The position numbers and the translations under genes are program-made. Shown one piece after another: positions 54,109-60,857 of a DNA stretch of 64,000 nt. Within the stretch, counting starts at the first letter, position 1. Every line of letters begins with the position of its first letter. This DNA is from Parapedobacter indicus (GTDB lineage Bacteria; Bacteroidota; Bacteroidia; Sphingobacteriales; Sphingobacteriaceae): assembly GCF_900113765.1 (NCBI RefSeq), contig NZ_FOQO01000015.1, positions 1-64,000 on the forward strand, read 5' to 3'. The notes under the pieces are model-generated. The model was given only the letters and a program-made list of their open reading frames with translations, was not told the DNA's origin and did no database searches.

Positions 54109-54201
54109 ACCGAAAAAAGTAGGGAGTTAATCAGAAGAATGGCTACAGTTTGTCTTGTCCTTGTCTTGCCCTGAAATGGCTAACCTGTATAGCTAGTGGT
54201 T

Positions 54202-54576
54202 TTATCGTTTGGATTTAGAGCCAGCCTCGATTTTTTCTTCCAGTGTTTTGATGTACTTTTCCTGTATTTCGATGAGTTTTTGGAGCGATTCCAGGGTGAG
54301 ATCTGCGTTTGGAGGCGTGCGTTGATACGGGACACCCGGATCGGCGGCTACCGCATATTGAGAAGAAGAAATCGATTCTAGATCTTTTTCCACCAAGTCT
54401 TTCAGGTCTGTGTGAAATAAATTCACAATCCTTACCAGCACATCAAGTTTCGGAATGGACCCCCGTTCGTAGGAGGCTACATTGTCGCGCGACACTTCTA
54501 ATACTTTCGCAAGGTCGGACTGACCCAGTTTCCGCTTCTCCCGCAGGAATTTTATATTTTTTGAAAAATAGTTCAT
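54202..54576 (-). CDS. XRE-family repressor
   Basis: A 124-residue regulator. N-terminal HTH_3: FLREKRKLGQSDLAKVLEVS and RDNVASYERGSIPKLDVLVR. The C-terminal 35 residues form a coiled coil (LESLQKLIEIQEKYIKTLEE) for dimerisation; there is no LexA-like protease domain. It is divergent from a small Cro-like protein and the sigma-dCas12f operon, with operator-like sites between, so it probably controls that operon. Confidence 0.9.
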   Translation of the reverse strand: MNYFSKNIKFLREKRKLGQSDLAKVLEVSRDNVASYERGSIPKLDVLVRIVNLFHTDLKDLVEKDLESISSSQYAVAADPGVPYQRTPPNADLTLESLQKLIEIQEKYIKTLEEKIEAGSKSKR

Positions 54577-54587
54577 TGTGAGAATAA

Positions 54588-54646
54588 ATCACAAATTATT
54601 TGTAAATATGAAAAATATTCACAAACTTTGCTTTCGTATTCACAAA
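54588..54646. promoter_or_regulatory. Operator region of the divergent XRE/Cro pair
   Basis: Within the 81-base gap, (A/T)TCACAAA occurs at 54588-54595, 54618-54625 and 54639-54646 (the last two 21 bases apart), and ACAAATTATTTGT at 54591-54603 is palindromic. This is the usual layout for a repressor controlling both directions. Confidence 0.6.
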
Positions 54647-54657
54647 AGTAATAAAAA

Positions 54658-54846
54658 ATGAAGAAAGCGAGGTATCCTGAAAATTTGCCATTGAAGCTTG
54701 AAATTGTAAAATCCCGGCGTACCATCAAAGAGATTGCCGAGAAAATCGGCGTAAGCCGCGAGGTACTGACCAATACCGTGAACGGACACTATAAAGGTGT
54801 CGAAGTGATCAAGAAACTAAAGTCTGAACTAAACATTACCGATTGA
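54658..54846 (+). CDS. Small Cro-like HTH protein
   Basis: A 62-residue DNA-binding protein: LKLEIVKSRRTIKEIAEKIG followed by VSREVLTNTVNGHYKGVEVI, a single HTH_3 domain and nothing more. It is the first gene of the sigma-dCas12f operon; the sigma start lies 14 bases after its stop. It probably competes with the XRE repressor. Confidence 0.8.
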   Translation: MKKARYPENLPLKLEIVKSRRTIKEIAEKIGVSREVLTNTVNGHYKGVEVIKKLKSELNITD

Positions 54847-54860
54847 TTAAAATTCTACAC

Positions 54861-55679
54861 ATGCACACATCGACCTACCGAACAAGAAAGAATATCGAGC
54901 GTTTTTTCCAATCCTATAAAGCGGGTGATGAAGCTGGGCTGAATTATTTCTATCATGCCTATTACGGTCGCTACGCGTGGCGGGCTGAGCGATTTGTCAA
55001 AGATGATGTTGTGGCGCACGCCATGGCACAGGAGGCGTTTCTCCGGCTGTGGCTTATGCGGGATATCATCCGCGATGTAGACCACCTGCACGAATTTCTC
55101 GGCTTGCAGCTTCGCGAATCGGGCAAAGCCTACTATGGTAAAACCACCGATCGTTTCCACCGGAGCATGTTGAGGCTGGATGGCATCGAGGATTTCCAGG
55201 AATTCATGCTGGGCTATGAAATGGAGGAGGAGCAGGAGGAGGATGTCGTCTACCTCGAACAGTTGGAAATGGAAAAACAACGACAACTGGAGAAGATCAA
55301 TGGCTTGTTGCCTAACCTGACCGACCAGCAGCAACTATTCATCCGGCTATGCCTGCGGTATGGATTCAATTACGAACGCATCGCCTACCACCTCGGCGGT
55401 ATCTCAGACTATGAGGTTGCGCAACGCGTGGAGCAATGCATCACCAACCTGAAAGCCGCACTCTCGGATACGACCAAGCTGGACCGCGCCACCCGGACGA
55501 AGCCGCTCGTTACCGAAGGCATGCTCACCGAAGAGCAGGCGCAGGTGCTGGCGATGCGTTATGACCTGCAGTATTCCTTCGAGGAAATTGCCGAGGCCCT
55601 GCAATTGGACGATGCCAAAGTGAAATCGCTGTTTGTACAAGCGCATACTGTTATTAAAAAGGGGAAGCAATCGGCCTGA
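54861..55679 (+). CDS. Sigma factor with two region-4-like domains, dCas12f-linked
   Basis: A 272-residue sigma-70-like factor from ATG 54861. Region 2: IERFFQSYKAGDEAGLNYFY to VVAHAMAQEAFLRLWLMRDI. A very acidic linker (YEMEEEQEEDVVYLEQLEME) precedes a first region-4-like HTH (LPNLTDQQQLFIRLCLRYGF ... YERIAYHLGG). A second follows near the end (LTEEQAQVLAMRYDLQYSFE, EIAEALQLDDAKVKSLFVQA). Ordinary ECF factors have about 180 residues and one region 4. The stop is two bases from the Cas12f-like gene. From published work on dCas12f-sigma pairs I infer that it is recruited by the guide complex to start transcription. Confidence 0.82.
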   Translation: MHTSTYRTRKNIERFFQSYKAGDEAGLNYFYHAYYGRYAWRAERFVKDDVVAHAMAQEAFLRLWLMRDIIRDVDHLHEFLGLQLRESGKAYYGKTTDRFHRSMLRLDGIEDFQEFMLGYEMEEEQEEDVVYLEQLEMEKQRQLEKINGLLPNLTDQQQLFIRLCLRYGFNYERIAYHLGGISDYEVAQRVEQCITNLKAALSDTTKLDRATRTKPLVTEGMLTEEQAQVLAMRYDLQYSFEEIAEALQLDDAKVKSLFVQAHTVIKKGKQSA

Positions 55680-55681
55680 CC

Positions 55682-56134
55682 ATGGAAAAGAAGACCATCA
55701 TCCTGACGCGGAAAATACAGGTGTACGTTGACTGCGACGATAAAGCGCAGAAAGACGCGTACTACAAGCAACTGTATGAATGGCAGCTTTTAGCCTTTCA
55801 GGCGGCCAATCTGATCTTTACCAACCTGTATGTGCAGGATCGGGTGAAAGACCTGATTTACTTCACCGACGAGGTGAAGGTGAAGCTGGCCGACCGTGCC
55901 AAGGATGCCGAGGGCATTTTGAATACCTCGCGGATGAATACCACCTACCGCGTGCTATCCAGCAAGCTGCTGGGCAAGATGCCCTCGGAAATCTTTTCCA
56001 ATTTGAATAATTCGCTGACGAGCGTCTACAATACCGAGCGCAGCGTACTGGAAAGGGGAGAAGTCATTGCGGAATTACAAACGCAACATTCCGCTGCCCT
56101 TTTCGGGCAAGTCGTTGAAGTTCGTGGCGGATGA
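55682..56134 (+). CDS. dCas12f/TnpB-like protein, N-terminal part (frameshifted)
   Basis: A 150-residue frame whose first 124 residues read as the N-terminal wedge/REC part of a small Cas12f/TnpB-like protein: ILTRKIQVYVDCDDKAQKDA, YEWQLLAFQAANLIFTNLYV, and FSNLNNSLTSVYNTERSVLE. The last 26 residues are a shifted reading frame. At AAAGGGG (56052-56058) removing one G joins this frame to the next gene without a gap, giving a protein of about 363 residues. This is a mutation, a sequencing error or a controlled slip. It starts two bases after the sigma gene. Confidence 0.72.
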   Translation: MEKKTIILTRKIQVYVDCDDKAQKDAYYKQLYEWQLLAFQAANLIFTNLYVQDRVKDLIYFTDEVKVKLADRAKDAEGILNTSRMNTTYRVLSSKLLGKMPSEIFSNLNNSLTSVYNTERSVLERGEVIAELQTQHSAALFGQVVEVRGG

Positions 56135-56774
56135 AAAGCACCGCGAGTTCCGGTTCACGTTGTTCAAAATCCCGTTCAAGACGTATCTTGGTAAGGATAA
56201 GACGGATAAACGGGTGCTGATCCAGCGGAATGTAGCGGGTACGCTGAAACTCTGTGCAAGTTCCCTGAAAATCGATAAGGGTAAGCTGTACCTGCTGGCG
56301 GCCTTTGAGATGGAGCGCGACGAGCACCCGCTGAAAGACACGGTAATCGCTGAGGCTTCGCTTTCCATCGAACATCCCATCGTGGTGAAGGTAGGGAAGG
56401 GGCAGTTCCAAATCGGCAACAAGGAGGAATTCCTGCACCGTCGGCTGGCCATACAGGCCGCGAGGCACCGCTTGCAGCGGGGTTCGACCTACAACCGCCC
56501 AGGCAAGGGCCGCCAGCGTAAGTTGAAAAGCCTGGACGATTGGGATGCGAAAGAAAAACGGTATGTCGATAACCGGCTGCATTTGTATAGTAGGCGGCTG
56601 ATTGACCTGTGCGTGAAGTCGGAGGCAGGTACGCTGCTATTGGTCAACCAGCAGCAGAAGGAAGAAGTGGCCAAGGAAGAGGAGTTCCTGCTCCGCAACT
56701 GGAGTTATTACGGATTGAAGGAAAAGATTGCCTACAAGGCGAAGAAGGCGGGGATTAATGTGATAGAGGAGTAG
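56067..56774 (+). CDS. dCas12f/TnpB-like protein, C-terminal part, nuclease-dead
   Basis: A 235-residue frame (TTG start, so likely an artefact of the frameshift) holding the RuvC-like half. The place of the first RuvC Asp reads IVVKVGKGQFQIG, with Lys where Asp is needed; the second site reads LLLVNQQQ, without Glu. The TnpB phrase RRLAIQAARHRLQR ... YVDNRLHLYSRRLIDLC and NWSYYGLKEKIAYKAKKAGI are clear. The protein stops at GINVIEE, before the zinc finger and third RuvC site. It therefore should bind guide RNA and DNA but not cut. Confidence 0.78.
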   Translation: MRNYKRNIPLPFSGKSLKFVADEKHREFRFTLFKIPFKTYLGKDKTDKRVLIQRNVAGTLKLCASSLKIDKGKLYLLAAFEMERDEHPLKDTVIAEASLSIEHPIVVKVGKGQFQIGNKEEFLHRRLAIQAARHRLQRGSTYNRPGKGRQRKLKSLDDWDAKEKRYVDNRLHLYSRRLIDLCVKSEAGTLLLVNQQQKEEVAKEEEFLLRNWSYYGLKEKIAYKAKKAGINVIEE

Positions 56775-56862
56775 CTAATTTTAGCTGTTAGCTGTTAGTA
56801 ATTAGTTATTAGGTTGTCGCAGCAAGCTAAAAACTAACTACTAAAAGCTAAGGACTAAGAAA

Positions 56863-56940
56863 TGTTCTTTGAAAATCTTAGAGGCTGCTTGTACAGCCGC
56901 AGGGTGAGGTCAGGTTGACACTCACTGAATACTTTATTTT
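56863..56940 (+). ncRNA. Guide-RNA scaffold (tracr-like), copy 1
   Basis: A conserved element with stem GGCTG/CAGCC (56883-56887 and 56894-56898), stem GTGAG/CTCAC (56904-56908 and 56921-56925) and a tail TGAATACTTT that could pair with the AAAGGTAT of the repeats with one bulge. The same element recurs at 58684 and 59617, and it precedes each repeat array, always on the plus strand. The first stem resembles the GGCTGCTTG hairpin I recall in Cas12f1 tracrRNA. Confidence 0.75.
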
Positions 56941-56982
56941 TTGCGAATTTGCTTTTTTGCGAATTTGCCGTAGTGGTGGAAG

Positions 56983-57601
56983 CCAATTTGAAAGGTATAT
57001 ACAACTCTTCAACTAAATATCTATTTCTTTCTCGGGGTATTACAGACCCCACTTTGAAAGGTATATCCAACTTGTGCAAATCAACGACAACATTTGCCAA
57101 TAGGTATTACAGACCCCACTTTGAAAGGTATATCTAACGACAACATCGCTACTCCGTAAGCGGGTAGGTGTTGTTGACCCTAATTTGAAAGGTATATACA
57201 ACGATAAACGATATGGCTATAGATCACTGTTTGTTGTCGATGACCCCAATTTGAAAGGTATATACAACTCGCTTAGATACTTTGAAATCTTTCTATTGAA
57301 TGTTACTGATCTCAATTTGAAAGATATTGTTGTGGCTTTTAGCCGTTAGCTGATTTCTGAAAGCTGATAGCCGATACGCCCCCAATTCTTGAAAGGTATA
57401 TACAACTACCTGTCAGCGCAAAGACCACAAAGGTAGAGTGTTAAAGACCCGAATTAAATGTATGTACAATTATGCGCTGTATTGGGGCCAGTGTATTCAA
57501 GGCGTTACAGATCCTATTCGAAAGTTATTTACAACCTGAGAAGCTTCAATTTTGTGCTAACATCGGTGTTATAGACCCAAATTTGAAAGGTATATTATAA
57601 C
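56983..57601 (+). CRISPR. CRISPR-like array 1, about ten degenerate repeats
   Basis: Repeat units end in TTTGAAAGGTATATACAAC and begin GTnTTACAGACCCC. Units lie at 56983-57005 (partial), 57037-57071, 57104-57138, 57168-57202, 57234-57268, 57300-57334, 57372-57406, 57438-57470, 57502-57535 and 57566-57601. Spacers are 29-32 nt, mostly 31. One spacing, between 57334 and 57372, is atypical and resembles the TTAGCTG low-complexity DNA at 56773. No cas1/cas2 are present. Units have drifted far more than in a live array. Confidence 0.85.
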
Positions 57602-57674
57602 GCGAGGCCATAGACTTCGTTTGAAGTTTGCTTTATTTTGGTTATTTTTGTTAAAAACAATAGGAGAGATGTCT

Positions 57675-57893
57675 ATGGAATTGGCTGGGAAACTGACGAA
57701 TGTACAAATAGAATTGCTTAAATTGTTTAAGTACGACCTCCCTGAAAAGCAATTGAAGGAAGTGAGAAATCTATTGGCTGCTTATTTTGCTGGAGCGGCT
57801 GCTGATGAAATGGATAGGCTTTGGGACGAAAACGGGTGGGACAACGACACGATGAAGCAGTGGGCAGATGAACACCTAAGAAAAAAGCACTGA
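57675..57893 (+). CDS. Antitoxin-like protein paired with PIN toxin
   Basis: A 72-residue protein from ATG 57675, which has an AGGAG ribosome site at good distance; ATG 57669 is an alternative. NVQIELLKLFKYDLPEKQLK, then a helical acidic tail ending DEHLRKKH. The pattern is that of small antitoxins partnered to PIN toxins. The toxin begins 3 bases after the stop. It lies inside the CRISPR-like region, directly after array 1. Confidence 0.75.
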   Translation: MELAGKLTNVQIELLKLFKYDLPEKQLKEVRNLLAAYFAGAAADEMDRLWDENGWDNDTMKQWADEHLRKKH

Positions 57894-57896
57894 CCT

Positions 57897-58310
57897 ATGG
57901 TCGTCGTGTTTGATACCAATGTCCTTTTGGTCTCTATTGCCAGAAAATCAATCTACCGTCCAATCTTCGATGCGCTTTTGATAGGGAAGTTCAGCTTGGT
58001 AATCAGCAACGAGATAATGAGCGAGTATGTTGAAATTATTGAACAGCGCTCTAACGCGATGGTGGCTAATAATATTGCCGAGATGCTGTTGAGTTTGGAG
58101 AATTTGCAGAAAGTGGAGATTTTTTATGATTGGAGGTTGATAAACAATGATCCCGATGATGATAAGTTTGTCAATGCTGCTATGGTTGGAAAAGCGGATT
58201 ACATTGTCTCCAATGACAAGCATTTTAAGGTGTTGGAATCTATTGAATTTCCAAAAGTCCAAGTCTTGGATATCGATACATTCTTAGAGATGGTTCTAAC
58301 ATGGAGTTAA
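57897..58310 (+). CDS. PIN-domain toxin (COG1569-like)
   Basis: A 137-residue PIN-domain ribonuclease. Acidic residues for metal binding are in VVFDTNVLLVSI, near SNEIMSEYVEII and in NDPDDDKFVNAAMVGKADYI, ending SNDKHFKVLE. Length and motifs are complete, so the toxin is probably active and held in check by its partner. It would cleave RNA. Its retention between arrays could stabilise the locus. Confidence 0.88.
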   Translation: MVVVFDTNVLLVSIARKSIYRPIFDALLIGKFSLVISNEIMSEYVEIIEQRSNAMVANNIAEMLLSLENLQKVEIFYDWRLINNDPDDDKFVNAAMVGKADYIVSNDKHFKVLESIEFPKVQVLDIDTFLEMVLTWS

Positions 58311-58313
58311 TGT

Positions 58314-58433
58314 TTAAGAGCAAAGTTGGAATTTTTCGGTCTGGACTTTTTTTGAGACATGTTCACTGTAATACTCAACCGCCTGTTCAACCTGTTTGCC
58401 GGCTTCAGGAGTGATGAGGACACTATAGCCCAT
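58314..58433 (-). pseudogene. Truncated RelE/ParE-family toxin
   Basis: Only 39 residues: MGYSVLITPEAGKQVEQAVE and a little more, the N-terminus of a ParE-type toxin of normally about 95-100 residues. It stops at 58314-58316, next to the PIN gene end, so the rest has been deleted. Its ATG overlaps the antitoxin stop by 11 bases, as in intact modules. Confidence 0.7.
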
Positions 58434-58638
58434 ATTTCCCTTTTAGGCTTTCGTATAAATCCATTGCTGGGAGGCAATCCTCAATAGGAACATCGTTTTG
58501 TCGTAAAAGAAAGTTCTTTTGTTCTTCGGTTAGTTGAAATTCACGCTCTTTAGCTTCATAGGTGGCACCTATAAGTTCCAGCACCTCAAGAAAAAAAGAG
58601 GTTTTATCTTCGGGAACCGATAGGTTGAACGTTGTCAT
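58423..58638 (-). CDS. Antitoxin-like protein, partner toxin broken
   Basis: A 71-residue protein: TFNLSVPEDKTSFFLEVLEL, IGATYEAKEREFQLTEEQKN and a short end LYESLKGKYGL. It resembles the small antitoxins next to ParE in Bacteroidota and is similar in layout to the protein at 59102. The adjacent toxin is only a fragment, so this antitoxin is orphaned. Confidence 0.75.
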   Translation of the reverse strand: MTTFNLSVPEDKTSFFLEVLELIGATYEAKEREFQLTEEQKNFLLRQNDVPIEDCLPAMDLYESLKGKYGL

Positions 58639-58683
58639 AATTCAAAGATAATAAAATTCGCTCAGATTTGGCAAGTATCCAAT

Positions 58684-58795
58684 GTACTCTTTGAAATCTT
58701 AGAGGCTGTATACAGCCGCAGGGTGAGGTCAGGTTGGCATCACTGAATACTTTTTATACAACAGAGCCTCGATTGGAAAAATCAAGGGTTTGTTC
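58684..58795 (+). ncRNA. Scaffold copy 2 fused to a guide (sgRNA-like)
   Basis: The scaffold (stems GGCTGTATACAGCC and GTGA/TCAC) runs from 58684 through CACTGAATACTTT and directly into TATACAAC (58755-58762), the last eight bases of the repeat. A guide-like stretch starting AGAGCCTCGATTGG follows. No full repeat lies between. The RNA could thus act as a single guide without a separate tracr. The 3' limit is not defined. Confidence 0.65.
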
Positions 58796-58842
58796 TGTGC
58801 TTTAAGATGCTACAATGCGGTCGGTTCTGAAAAAACTTTTTC

Positions 58843-59057
58843 GCTGTTACAGACCTATACAACCGATGGATGCTTTTTCTAAATCTTCATCAGAGTGTTA
58901 CAAACTCCAATTTGAAAGGTGTATGCAACCTCTGAACCCAAGAAACTCGAAAGTAAACGGGTGTTAAAAACCCCAATTTGAAAGGTATATACAACATTTA
59001 TTCAATTATCAAATCTACAGAATATGGTGTTACAAACTCCAATTTGAAAGGTATTTT
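58843..59057 (+). CRISPR. CRISPR-like array 2, four repeats
   Basis: Units at 58843-58863 (centre deleted: GTTACAGACC joined to TATACAAC), 58895-58929, 58961-58995 and 59027-59057 (3' end lost). Spacers at 58864-58894, 58930-58960 and 58996-59026 are all exactly 31 nt. The upstream part of the region after scaffold 2 has no other gene. Confidence 0.85.
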
Positions 59058-59084
59058 GAAAAGAGATATTCATCGGTATCTTTG
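59056..59084 (+). promoter_or_regulatory. Promoter of the third toxin-antitoxin module
   Basis: TTG (59056-59058) and TATCTTTG (59077-59084) are spaced by 18 bases. The TTG lies in the broken end of the last array-2 repeat. The ATG of the antitoxin is 17 bases beyond. Confidence 0.5.
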
Positions 59085-59101
59085 TTTTAAACGTGACTCG
59101 C

Positions 59102-59311
59102 ATGACACAGGTGACCCTACATATTGACAGCAAAAAAAAGTGGGCAGCCATAAAGACCATTTTGGAAGCTATGGATATTGCTTACGATGCACAGGAGCCT
59201 GTGAAGGAAGTCAGTGAAAAAGAACAGATGTTGCTACAGCGGGCGGAAGCAGACGTTGCTGAGGGGCGACTGCACAAGTTTAAATCCCATCGTGAAATAT
59301 TAGGTAGTTAG
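59102..59311 (+). CDS. Antitoxin-like protein
   Basis: A 69-residue protein from ATG 59102 (a GTG nine bases earlier is possible). TQVTLHIDSKKKWAAIKTIL then MLLQRAEADVAEGRLHKFKS. This is the pattern of small antitoxins with a C-terminal toxin-binding helix. Its toxin gene follows directly but is broken. Confidence 0.75.
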   Translation: MTQVTLHIDSKKKWAAIKTILEAMDIAYDAQEPVKEVSEKEQMLLQRAEADVAEGRLHKFKSHREILGS

Positions 59312-59600
59312 TTAAGAAAACCGAATATACCGAAACCTACAAAGAAACCTTATCAGCCGTAGTTTCGATAATCGAACGCGATTGGGGCGACCGATATGTG
59401 GATCGATTTCTGAATCAACTTGACGATGTGGTTGAAAAAATCCAGACTTACCCTTATCTGTTTCAGGCTATACCTATAAACTCGAGATACAAAAGGTGCG
59501 TTATTTCCAAATAAACGTCCTTAGTTTACGATGTTACCGACTCGAAAATTATACTCCTGTATTTATTTGATAGTCGCCAAGAACCATTATGGGATTAGGT
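59312..59600 (+). pseudogene. ParE/RelE toxin, no start and internal stop
   Basis: The frame beginning at 59311 reads KKTEYTETYKETLSAVVSII and WGDRYVDRFLNQLDDVVEKI, then YPYLFQAIPINSRYKRCVIS and a stop TAA at 59512-59514. After it, in the same frame, TSLVYDVTDSKIILLYLFDS continues the family pattern. No start codon exists near the antitoxin end. This is a clear dead ParE toxin. The end of the frame is uncertain. Confidence 0.72.
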
Positions 59601-59616
59601 GTCGTTAAGCTTTCGT

Positions 59617-59690
59617 ATTCGAAATTTTAGAGGCTGCTTGTACAGCCGTAGGGTGAGGTCACGTTGACACTCACTGAATACTTTTTTATT
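59617..59690 (+). ncRNA. Guide-RNA scaffold (tracr-like), copy 3
   Basis: Nearly identical to copy 1: GAGGCTGCTTGTACAGCC, then GGTGAGGTCACGTTGACA and CTCACTGAATACTTTTT. Stems and tail are conserved; the changes are single bases. It precedes the short third array by about 80 bases. Confidence 0.75.
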
Positions 59691-59765
59691 TGCACCAAGA
59701 GTCTTGACTGCGAAAACAATAAGGTACATGTAATGTAAATTGGTTTTCTTCCTTGGATAAAATAT

Positions 59766-59858
59766 CGTTGCCGATTCCAATTTGAAAGGTATATACAACT
59801 GTTCTAGGTGCTACCTTCGGTAGTAGCTGGGTGTTAGTAACCCCAATTTGAAGGGAGT
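59766..59858 (+). CRISPR. CRISPR-like array 3, two repeats
   Basis: Repeat at 59766-59800 and a partial one at 59832-59858, with one 31-nt spacer (59801-59831) that contains the small hairpin CTACC/GGTAG. The second repeat loses its 3' end at GAAGGGAG, so the array is broken on that side. No gene lies between 59600 and 59919. Confidence 0.8.
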
Positions 59859-59919
59859 GGAATATCGGGGTTACAGCAACACATTTTGTAAGCTGGCCCT
59901 TCGGAATTAACCAACTAGC

Positions 59920-60324
59920 TTACGGGCGCATCTCAATGATGCTGTCCACAACGAACACACTGAAGCCACGCCAGGGAATCGCATGTTTGTATTCCCGGTA
60001 ATGCAGGTCAAATGTCTTGCCGCTATTGAGCATCAACACATTGGCGATACTGTCATTTTCTACGGAGAATTCGAATTCATTGGATTGGATAGTACCGGTA
60101 GAAGCTGATCTTAGCCCCACCTGTATCAGTTTTCCTTCATAAGTCTTGAAGATGTTGCCTTTTTTGACCACATAATTCAGCTGGCCGGATTTGACCCCTT
60201 CGCCGAATACATAGTAGTAATTCCACCAAATCATCCCTGCGGCGATAACAAGCAGGGCGATTCCGGCGATCGTAAGGTAATTTCGAAAGGACTTCCATCT
60301 TGGGGCGATTTGTTCACGTGCCAT
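59920..60324 (-). CDS. Conserved single-span membrane protein
   Basis: A 134-residue protein from ATG 60324 (the upstream frame to 60504 has no family pattern). After PRWKSFRNYLTIAG comes one membrane helix (IALLVIAAGMIWWNYYYVFG), then a periplasmic beta-rich domain: GQLNYVVKKGNIFKTYEGKL, NEFEFSVENDSIANVLMLNS. It is common in Bacteroidota; some relatives carry wrong names. Function unknown. Confidence 0.8.
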   Translation of the reverse strand: MAREQIAPRWKSFRNYLTIAGIALLVIAAGMIWWNYYYVFGEGVKSGQLNYVVKKGNIFKTYEGKLIQVGLRSASTGTIQSNEFEFSVENDSIANVLMLNSGKTFDLHYREYKHAIPWRGFSVFVVDSIIEMRP

Positions 60325-60397
60325 GGTGTTCGAATGATTATGATGAACCTGATAGGCAAATGTAGGGAAAAATGTACCAGTTTGTTTATCTTTGGGT

Positions 60398-60844
60398 GTG
60401 GACCGGAAACTTTTCAAAAGCCGTAAAGATTTGCTGTTGGGGATCGTGATTTGGGTGCCACTGCTCGCGTTGCTGGTTACGGTTGTCACAGAGTTATTCA
60501 ACACGAATCAGGCTTGGAATGGTCGGGTTTTTGGCTTGTTGGTGATGTCGGTGACCATTGGTTTTATCGGTTGGATGTGGTTTGGTACACATTATACGAT
60601 TGATCATTCGTTTGTTTACTACCGGAGTGGTCCTTTTCGTGGAAAGATCGCCGTGTCGTCTATCCGGGAGGTGGTCATCGGTGAAACGATGTGGTCGGGG
60701 TTTAGACCCGCAACCGCCCGCAGAGGATTGATTTTGAAATATAATCGGTATGATGAGATTTATTTCTCGCCGGATAGCAACGTTGCGTTCGTCGGAGCCT
60801 TGCAAAAAGTGAATCCGGAAATACGGATTACCGAAGTAAAATAA
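60398..60844 (+). CDS. PH-domain-like membrane protein
   Basis: A 148-residue protein starting at GTG 60398 (TTG 60392 also possible). Two membrane helices (DLLLGIVIWVPLLALLVTVV and VFGLLVMSVTIGFIGWMWF) precede a bacterial PH-like beta domain (YTIDHSFVYYRSGPFRGKIA, SSIREVVIGETMW). It lies divergent to the previous gene. Function unknown. Confidence 0.8.
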   Translation: MDRKLFKSRKDLLLGIVIWVPLLALLVTVVTELFNTNQAWNGRVFGLLVMSVTIGFIGWMWFGTHYTIDHSFVYYRSGPFRGKIAVSSIREVVIGETMWSGFRPATARRGLILKYNRYDEIYFSPDSNVAFVGALQKVNPEIRITEVK

Positions 60845-60857
60845 TAAGCCGTTACCC

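Noticed and set aside
56855-59798. Similar minus-strand open frames at 56855-57100 and 59595-59798
   Set aside because: Their likeness comes from the repeated plus-strand RNA scaffold; they have no ribosome sites and cross repeats.
56983-59858. Ordinary CRISPR-Cas immune locus
   Set aside because: There is no cas1, cas2 or active effector; the effector-like protein lacks catalytic residues and is adjacent to a sigma factor.
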